From Rhizophagus irregularis (taxonomy: Eukaryota > Glomeromycota > Glomeromycetes > Glomerales > Glomeraceae): DNA of 64,000 bases. Positions 56,725 to 64,000 of the stretch are shown in pieces (the stretch's first letter is position 1; every line of letters starts with the position of its first letter). Location of the stretch: assembly GCF_026210795.1 (NCBI RefSeq), contig NC_089446.1, positions 4,226,001 through 4,290,000 on the forward strand, in the 5' to 3' direction. The position numbers and the translations under genes were made by a program. The notes beneath the pieces are model-generated. The model worked only from the letters and a program-made list of their open reading frames with translations. It ran no database searches and was not told the DNA's origin.

Positions 56725-57205
56725 CCGATAAACTTTTTTACTATGCTTAAGCTATACTTCTCAGTAGAATTAAAAAGTCAATGTCAAAATATTACGGCAT
56801 AGCCAAAAACAATTACATCAATACTAAGGTTGCTTGTCTAAACCTCTTCAAAATCCTACGATTAGTTTCATCAAAATTTTACTATAGATTTATTATAGTT
56901 TTGGCAAAGTTTTAGCAGTTTCGGCATTTATAATAAGTTTCAGCAGTTTTACCTTTCTCCAAAGTTTCGCCAGTTTTTTAATATAACTTTAATATAGTTT
57001 TGGCAGAATTTCGCTTTTCGGCGAAACTCCATCTTACCTAAACCCCTAGGTTTCGGCAAGTAACCTTAGTCAGTACAAATGTTTACTACTAATAAAACAT
57101 ATAATTACGGCAAATTACAGCATTTTAATTACGTTTGTCATAATTCAAAAATTCAATTTCACTGATAAGTATAGCTTAAGCACAGTAAAAAAAAAAGTTT
57201 ATATA
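56725..57205. repeat. Inverted repeat pair around a TAAGGTTGC MITE
   Basis: AACTTTTTTACTATGCTTAA, GCTATACTTCTCAGT (56728-56766) is mirrored by ACTGATAAGTATAGCTTAAG, CACAGTAAAAAAAAAAGTTT (57158-57202). The MITE copy at 56825-57069 (CTAAGGTTGCTTGTCTAAAC to GTAACCTTAG) lies between them, so a fold-back element was invaded by the MITE. Confidence 0.8.
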
Positions 57206-57428
57206 ATGATATATATCATTATATAAACTTTTTTTATACTATTATATTATTATCATGTCACCAATTAAGAAGTTTATAAAGGTCATTTTTATAATTAATC
57301 ACGATGTATTCAGAAAAGTATATAAAGTATATATACCTTAAACTTCTCTCAAACTTTCTCATTTCTTAAGCAAATTTTCTGCTCAAATTTTTTCTAAAAA
57401 AAAAACTAACCGCTTTTACAAGAACAAA
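57206..57428 (+). promoter_or_regulatory. Upstream region of the Crinkler gene
   Basis: A 40-bp AT palindrome (AAAGTTTATATAATGATATA and its mirror, 57197-57234) is followed by a TATA-like AGTATATAAAGTATATATAC at 57315-57334, about 95-110 bases before the ATG. A C/T-rich leader (ACTTCTCTCAAACTTTCTCA) then precedes a purine-rich context AAGAACAAA just before ATG 57429. Confidence 0.5.
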
Positions 57429-60343
57429 ATGATGTTGTCGCTTAATTGTTTGATTCTAGGACAAGCTTCTAAAAAAAGTCTCACTGAAAACATTGGCGAA
57501 ACATATGAAGATGATAGTGGTGTTGTAATCGAATTTTCTAAATTTACAGTTTCAAACTTCAAAGAGAAGCTCTTTCATAGAGAAGAAGTAAAAGTTATAG
57601 TTCAAAATACTGGTAAAATGGATCTTTGGAAAGTTGACGGCAAGAAAGTTTATGAAGAAGAAAACAATCTTAAAGAATTTACTAAAAGTGACATTAAAGA
57701 TAAACTCAGAGGCGAAAAGATGATCCCTCAATTTCCGCTTGAAGATTATTTTAAGGCTAAGGAAACTAATATACAGGACATCCATGTCTTCATTGTTTCC
57801 ACCTCCACTGGTAAGTGTCTCCCAATTTTTTACCTCTTGAACAAGGAAACTGCAGTAACAAAATATCGAGTTTGATCTGATCTCCTTTTTTTCGCATTAA
57901 AAATAGGTCCTTCTCAGCAAGGCATTTCACAAGGTATATTATTTTTTTTCCGTAATTAGCTAAAAAGATTTCTTGATAATAGTATTCATTTTATTACTGT
58001 TTGTAACTTTTCAGTGACTACTATTTTCAAAGAATTTCTCAACAGCAAACACGGTGAATTTCTCAAAAAATACATAAGGAAAAATGATCCGTTGCCATCA
58101 TACAAATTACGAATACACCTTAAATCAATTGTACCTGCTTCCTTTACGGGTGGACGCCCTACACTTTTAAAGTACAATCTCCCCAGAAGTAATGAAAACC
58201 ATGAACCAATTACCCACGTTTCAAATGTTCAGTCCACGATTGCAGAAGCCAAGAACAATTTATTGATTTTTTTAGGAACATCTGGATATGAAAAAATGAG
58301 GACTTGGGGGCTTTATTTTGTCACGTCTAGAAAAGGAAATGGAGGTTCAGCTGATATCGAGAAAATCCAAACTTATCTTGAAATAAAAATGACAAAAGAT
58401 TTTGAACAAAACTGCAAAAGTGCATTAGGAATTATGCGTTCTGCAATTCTCTCTTGACTTCTTATACTGGACTATTGTTTGAAGAATGCATCTACTACAT
58501 TCAATAAACAGCATTGGCTTCTAATACAAACTTGTCAAGATATATTTGGAAAGCTTTATGAGTATGATGATGATGTGTTTGTTGCCTTTATGTGGAAACT
58601 CTAACTTGCTTTACATGAGTCATGTAATTACTTCATTGATAAAATATATTAACAAATTCCAAATAATAACAAAACGTTTATCATTATTCTTGATGAAACT
58701 CAAGTACTCAAAACGGTACTTAAGGGAAAGTTTAAATCGCGAACAGATGAACAGAAACGCTCACTCTTATTTCCTATAATTCAAGCATTGAGAGAACCAG
58801 CAGTAACAATGGTCAATTATTGTGTCATTTCGTGTAGTTCTGGACTCAGACTTCTTTCTCTTGAGAATGTTCTTATTACAGGAGTTTTAAAACCAGAAAC
58901 TGAGATATTTAAATTTACAGAGTTTGGAGGGTGGCAGGATATTGCTCATGTGAAGAACTATGTTAATAATCTTGTGAGTTTGACAGACAATAAATATAAC
59001 TGTCTTCATAAACACTTTTGTGGCCGATTTCATCCCATTATTACCTGCGTAGAAGAGATTATTATGGGTCTTCTGGCTCAAGATGTTATTAATGTACATT
59101 GGAAAGTCTTAACAAAGGTTAGTGACAATGATCAATCACTATATCACCAGCTATGTAGGATCATTAAGATGGAAAGACTTAATCATGTGCTGTCAACTAA
59201 TATTCTTAATTTGTATAAAAGCGTAATACTTGCCTATTACTATTCCAGAGGGCCGTTTTTGTTCACTGATATTAGTCAAAGGTCATTAGTTGAAAGTAGT
59301 TTCAGGCGTTTCCAATTTGTAAACCCACCTACTATTTATCACCTAAAGCAAGTATATAAAGGTGTAGATGAAGAGATGTTGCGAATCTCAAGTGTGAATG
59401 TAGATTTATTACATCTTGCATTGGAAGGAAAGAAATCTTTAGTCGCCTGTGTTGATGAACCCTTTGCTTTCACTGCTGGTTTCACTTCTTTAAGGATAAT
59501 GATAGTCTTCCAAAAGGAATTTTAAATATAATGTCCATAGCCAATAATGATAGTTCATGGAAAACATTGTGGCAAATTTATTTACCTGATGAATTTGAGC
59601 GAATATTCAATGGGCAGAGTGATATTAAAAATATGCCTGTATTTGCTGAAGTTACTAAGAAATATAATTTGCCTAATTTCTGTAAAGGATCACCAAAGAT
59701 TGTCAAATCCTCTGATGTTACTGTTCCATGAGTAGCAAATGCATTTGAAGGTTACATATTGGATAAATTCTTTAATGAATCACCTGAGACGCGTCCAACA
59801 TTTTATTTTCCAGAGAATCGTTGTGGTCCTGATATCATTTTTTTTGTTGAATTTAAGAAAGTTACGGTTCCAGTTTTTGTTCAAGTGAAATTATATTATG
59901 GTGTTAAAAACTTGGCGCAGGCACTTAGTATGATCCATCCACATATGTTTTACAAGAATAAAAACGAAGTTGTTTATGATGAGAAATCAAATAAATCCAT
60001 AATCGATAAGATAATTGAAAAATGTAAAGTTGGCTCTATTGGTTTATTGGTCGCCTATCTGGCTGATATATTTCAAGAATCTTATGTCACAAATGATCAT
60101 ACACATTATCTAAAGAATCGATCAAGCACGAAACAGCTCATCAGAATTATTGATTACAAAAATGCATCAACTGTCTTTCAAGAAGCTCATCTACAATTTC
60201 TAGACAAGCTTAAACGCACTGCAAAAAGAAATAGGAAGGAAGAAGCAAGTGAAGAAGCGAGTAAAGAAGTAGGTAAAGAAAGGGAGAATAATAAATCAAA
60301 AAAATCAAGAAAACCAAGAAAAAAACCCAGGAATCAATTATAG
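57429..60343 (+). pseudogene. Crinkler (CRN) effector-type gene: CRN header, NTPase, REase-like end
   Basis: Exon 1 (57429-57811) encodes the CRN ubiquitin-like header: LSLNCLILGQ at the start, LWKVDGK near residue 60, and DIHVFIV at the end. Exon 2 is a 27-base exon (57906-57932) after AATAG; exon 3 starts at about 58015. Split codons match. The second domain is a P-loop NTPase: the Walker A position reads TSGYEKMRT (the normal GK[TS] is lost), and Walker B is IIILDE (58680). The C-terminus (59759-60343) has CGPDIIFFVEF and VFVQVKL, a PD-(D/E)xK-like nuclease pattern, then a basic KKSRKPRKKPR tail that could be a nuclear signal. In other organisms CRNs are cytoplasmic/nuclear effectors or NTPase-nuclease weapons. 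Lesions: TGA 58455-58457, TAA 58602-58604, TAA 58650-58652, a frameshift near 59486, and TGA 59729-59731. So it is not functional as read. Confidence 0.88.
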
Positions 60344-60861
60344 TTCAGCAATTATATTATCTATCTTCCATTAGTTCTTGTAATATCTTATATAACTTGA
60401 TACATTATATTTTTCAATGCTTACATGTGATTTTATTATTGTAATATATTGCATATAAAATCCTACCCTATAAAAAATGACACTCCAGAATATTTCCGTT
60501 ATAACTCCGTGATTTTGTTTGGATTCCGTAAATAGTATTCAGTGAATTTTTTCGAATAGTAACCGGTTGAGTAACAATCCGGATTCTTTCAGTATAATTA
60601 ACCATGATAAAAAACGGAATAATAATGGAAAAAAATATGAATAAATCAGAAAATATAATAAAATAAAAAAGCAAATAAAAATTCACTAGTCAGTACGTAC
60701 TGACGCCTGGGGTCGGGGATCCCAGTTTTTTTTTTTTATGTAATACAACACCGTAATGAACTATAATTTATAAAATAAAGTTTTTTTAACTTTCGCAAAT
60801 TAATAAATTTAATTGCATTATACTATCCAAATAACAATCAAATAATTATCTGAATTTAACT
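60344..60861. other. Non-genic stretch with a perfect palindrome and T-run
   Basis: GTCAGTACGTACTGAC at 60689-60704 is a perfect 16-bp palindrome. GCCTGGGGTCGGGGATCCCA follows and then a run of T (60725-60736). On the minus strand this is a poly-A next to a GC-rich box, as at the end of a short retroposon. 60470-60620 holds CCGTTATAACTCCGTGATTT phrases with no gene. Confidence 0.4.
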
Positions 60862-62789
60862 CTATTTTCTTCGATCGATAATATACAATTCATTGTTTGG
60901 CATCTTGAGAAATCCAACATTTCTATCAATTGCACTAATATTAATTACTTCAAATGCACCAAGATCCCGGAACTTTAATGGACCATGTCCCCAGAAGGCC
61001 CGAGGATTTAACGCACCCACTTGCACATATGTAACATGGACCAGCAACCATTATATTGATGTGAAAAGAAATATTGTACCCTCCAAAAAAACTCCCTTTC
61101 TTCCAGAATGATTGGTGCATTTGGGCGATGAGCATTATCAACCAAAAGCTTTACCTAAAAGTGGCTAATATTAAAATGATAAATTCTTGGAAAAATCATT
61201 GGTTAATGATATACATACAGCAATACAGAAATTTTTACGAGCAACATCACCTTGCGATTTGATAGTTTTGAATTAATAATCAGTCCATACTTTGTTCGAA
61301 ACTTCCCATACTTCTGTATGGAATCTGTAATTGGCTAAGCAAATGTTAGAGAACTAAAGTTTTTAAAGATTAAAATTGGAACATCATAGCTAATTCACCA
61401 TAAACTCACCAAGTTGGTCTGCAGGCTTATTCAATACTGTTACATAATAAGCTCTAAGGCGTTGTAACTCAGTTCTATTCATACAATACTTGCGTGATAG
61501 TGAGTACAACTCTTCTTCAATTGTACTAAGTTCTCTCAACTTGTTTCCAAAAACTTTCTGGTTCACTTCAGCTTTGTACTGAAGATGTGAGAATTGAGTC
61601 CATATAGTAATTTGGTTTCGAAGGTTTGTATAGGGATGTTGCTTGGAATGCACTAATGGCACTAGCATCCCACATAATCTCTCCATGGGGTACTGCCAAG
61701 TTGCCCATGCAGGCCCAGTATTACGAATGGAGGTAGAAATATGCAGTAAATAATGATAAGAAATTAGTGCTGCCGAAAATCGTCTGGAATCATCCTGAAT
61801 ATACTCTCTAATAAAATTAAATTATATTTAATAAGTTAAATAAAGAATTGATTGCAATAACTATTTATGAAAATATACCTTTCATAATGTGTAACAAATT
61901 CACGAAATAATCTATCTATTTCTGTCAATTCTGATATACTAATATTTTTTTTAAGACAAAGCTTTACAGCATGTACGAATTTTGCCCATCCATTTAAATA
62001 CCTAAAAATATTAAAATTAAATTAATAGTAAATATTACTTGGTAACATTATATATATATGTCGCAAGCAAATTTACCTTTCAGGAAGATAATTCTGTAAG
62101 AGTGGAAGTGAATACAGTATCACCCAATTTGTCCAATCCTCTGCTTTGAATCCTGCAAAATGTTTTTGAATGTCATAGGTGGACGGCCGAATCAAGAGGC
62201 ATGTTCTTTTGATTTTTTTCCATTATAGTTCCAATTTCATTCCAAATACTTTTAGAAAGTACACATTCAGAGGCAAAATCTTTTTTAAAAAAAGTACCAA
62301 ACCAATGGCGAAGCATTGCTGGTGCAATATTTTCAAATAATCCATGCATAATATCGATGGGAAATGAAGCTTGACCTTTACACCTACAAAAACAACAAAT
62401 AAATGAATAACAAATTTTATTCAATTTATAAACAATTTATATCTCACCTCTCTTTTGCACTTCTTGTCTATATAAAGTTCCATTTACATGTTCTATGGCC
62501 ATAACATCTTGAATATAACCTTCATGTGTTCGTAATGGAAGATTTTCAGGATCATACCTCCTATTAGCAGATTTGTGTGGAAAATATACATGTCGATTTT
62601 CTTGACAATACACTCCATTAATAGTGCAAAATCGACAAGCCTTATATGAGTTATGCTTTCCTGCTTGTACACTATAAACTTTACAACGTGCTGGAATGTC
62701 ACCAGAACAAAGCTCTCGATAATATGTGCATGAAGGGTAAATGTACTTTCTGTTAAACCATCAAAACATTGAACACCTTCTATACTCAT
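60862..62789 (-). pseudogene. Tnp2-like transposase, C-terminal half, decayed
   Basis: Read 62789 to 60862. Blocks: TESTFTLHAHI, with a change of frame to NGVYCQENRHVYFPHKSANR and ENLPLRTHEGYIQDVM (62700-62510); KGQASFPIDIMHGLFENIAP and MLRHWFGTFF (62385-62280); IQKHFAGFKAEDWTNWVILY (62165-62105); YLNGWAKFVHAVKLCLKKN (62000-61945); PMERLCGMLVPLVHSKQHPY and LRNQITIWTQFSHL (61690-61590); and a tail with EEREFFWRVQYFFSHQYNG (61105-61050), FWGHGPLKFRDLGAF. This order (PIDIMH, then the DUF4218-like DWTNW, then WxMER) matches Tnp2-family transposases of CACTA/Plavaka elements. Introns with GTA/TAG borders separate several blocks. The N-terminal half is missing because a fold-back MITE abuts the gene at 62824. 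Confidence 0.75.
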
Positions 62790-62823
62790 TATTATAATAA
62801 TTGAATTATAAGTATTATATATA

Positions 62824-63310
62824 CACCTTTACCCTACAAAAAGTATTCGGATTTTATAAATTTTACTTAGTAAAACGTAGTAAAATTGATGATTTTCAAG
62901 TTGCATGAAAATTTGCGAATTTTCAGTAAAACCCATCCGAAATTTTTTTATTTGAAAGCCAATCAATTATAGTTTTTAAAAATATAATCAGAAATATTTT
63001 ATCTTTAAAATGCAAAAAATGTTAGTCTATAAAAGTAATAGAACGGGGGATAATTTTATATGTAAAAACGTTTCAAAAAACGTATATAAAAAGTTGTTAT
63101 ATATTTTTACAATGAGAACATTTTTTTATGTTAAAAAAAACTTCTTTTTTTGTTTCAATACTTTAAAACTACAATTGATCAGCTTCATAATAAAAAAAAT
63201 TTCAGGCGGATTACTGAAAATCCGTAAACTTTTGTGCAACCTGAAAATCATCGATTTTACTATGTTTTCTTAAATATTTATAAAATCCGAATACTTTTTG
63301 TAGGTGGGTG
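62824..63310. mobile_element. Fold-back mariner-type MITE, TA TSD
   Basis: The ends CACCTTTACCCTACAAAAAG and CTTTTTGTAGGTGGGTG are inverted and the similarity runs inward (TATTCGGATTTTATAAAT, AAAATTGATGATTTTCA) for over 100 bp. TA flanks each end. The core matches the MITE at 52413-52893 (ATTTGAAAGCCAATCAATTA), but the terminal 20 bases differ. Confidence 0.88.
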
Positions 63311-64000
63311 TATAAGTTTATAATCTAAATATATATAACTGCTGTGAAAGCTTGGAGGGTTACAATCGGATATTGATTAGATATTGCAATGATATTATTA
63401 CGATATCATTACGATATTTTAAAAAATAGATTTAACGTCATTAAGTTAGTTAAATTCTTGTATTTATTCGACATTGATTAGTTCAATATCTCTGCGATAT
63501 CATTGCAATTATTATGCAATATAAATATTATCACGTAACCATATCGTAGTGATGTCGTATTAACATTGAATTAATAATACAAAATATTTGACATTTTATT
63601 TGATATCAGTAACTGTCATCGTAGGTATTATTGTATTAACATTGAATTAATATTACAAAAATATTTGACATTTTATTTGATATCGTAACCACATCGTAGT
63701 GATATCGTATTAACATCGAATTAATATTGCAAAATATTTGACATTTTATTTGATATCATATACGTTGTAGTGATGTCATATAACGTTGAATTAATATTAC
63801 AAAATATTTGGAAACATTTTATTTGATATCGTAACCACATCGGGACTAAAAAAAATTAAACAGATCTTTTATAATCTATAGCAACAAGATTATCACCTTG
63901 TCGTTAGTGATCGATATAAAATTGCTTTTTAATTAAACTTATTAGCTTTAAAGTTATGCGAAACTATATTTTATGTGATATTTGAAGATGGATCCTGTTA
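63311..64000 (+). repeat. ~75-90 bp satellite, then AT-rich sequence
   Basis: CGTAGTGATRTCGTATTAAC occurs around 63545, 63700 and 63770. Each is followed by TTGAATTAATATTACAAAAT and GACATTTTATTTGATATCGT; the array fills 63530-63845. Before it, GATATCATTACGATATT phrases are looser. After 63850 no feature was seen. Confidence 0.85.

Noticed and set aside
63010..63273. 87-codon plus frame
   Set aside because: It lies within the fold-back MITE 62824-63310 and is not shared as an open frame with its relative at 52413.

Overview
The window is eukaryotic nuclear DNA of very low GC (about a quarter, by eye), with short spliceosomal introns (roughly 60-95 nt, GTAAGT donors, TACTAAC-like branch sites, TAG/CAG acceptors). 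A Crinkler (CRN) N-terminus, Plavaka/Tnp2-type DNA transposases, BED-finger hAT transposases and many tandem or fold-back repeats point to an arbuscular mycorrhizal fungus (Glomeromycotina, Rhizophagus-like). That assignment is inferred from gene families; no rRNA or tRNA gene was seen to confirm it.

Layout. 0-4.4 kb: a fold-back repeat, then a minus-strand locus of many repeated microexons, each with complete splice signals, flanked by an 18-19 bp K/E/R-coding minisatellite. 4.5-6.2 kb: a 50-bp satellite and a four-exon Myb/SANT gene that assembles without a break. 6.6-12.6 kb: a DNA transposon with ~210 bp inverted termini holding a Plavaka-like transposase (minus) and a divergent acidic coiled-coil ORF (plus). 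13-18 kb: a Tnp2-like transposase pseudogene split by two non-autonomous elements, each with a clear 8-bp target duplication. 18-35.5 kb: a LINE (endonuclease, RT, RNase H, poly-A) split by an 8.68-kb non-autonomous element, which itself carries satellites and a nearly intact hAT element. 35.9-41.3 kb: a twelve-exon host-type gene of unknown function with nonsense mutations, then a nuclease-like/ATPase pair on the minus strand. 41.3-55.7 kb: the deepest nest, with elements inside elements up to five levels, including a 3.2-kb retroposed gene with an 18-bp target duplication. 57.4-60.3 kb: a CRN effector-type gene with a NTPase and REase-like C-terminus, broken by stops. 60.9-64 kb: a second Tnp2-like pseudogene, a fold-back MITE and a satellite.

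Most coding regions are decayed. Only the Myb/SANT gene is uninterrupted as read. The 3' six exons of the microexon locus also join in frame, but its 5' part does not. The insertion order can be read from target duplications, several of which restore a reading frame when the insert is removed on paper.
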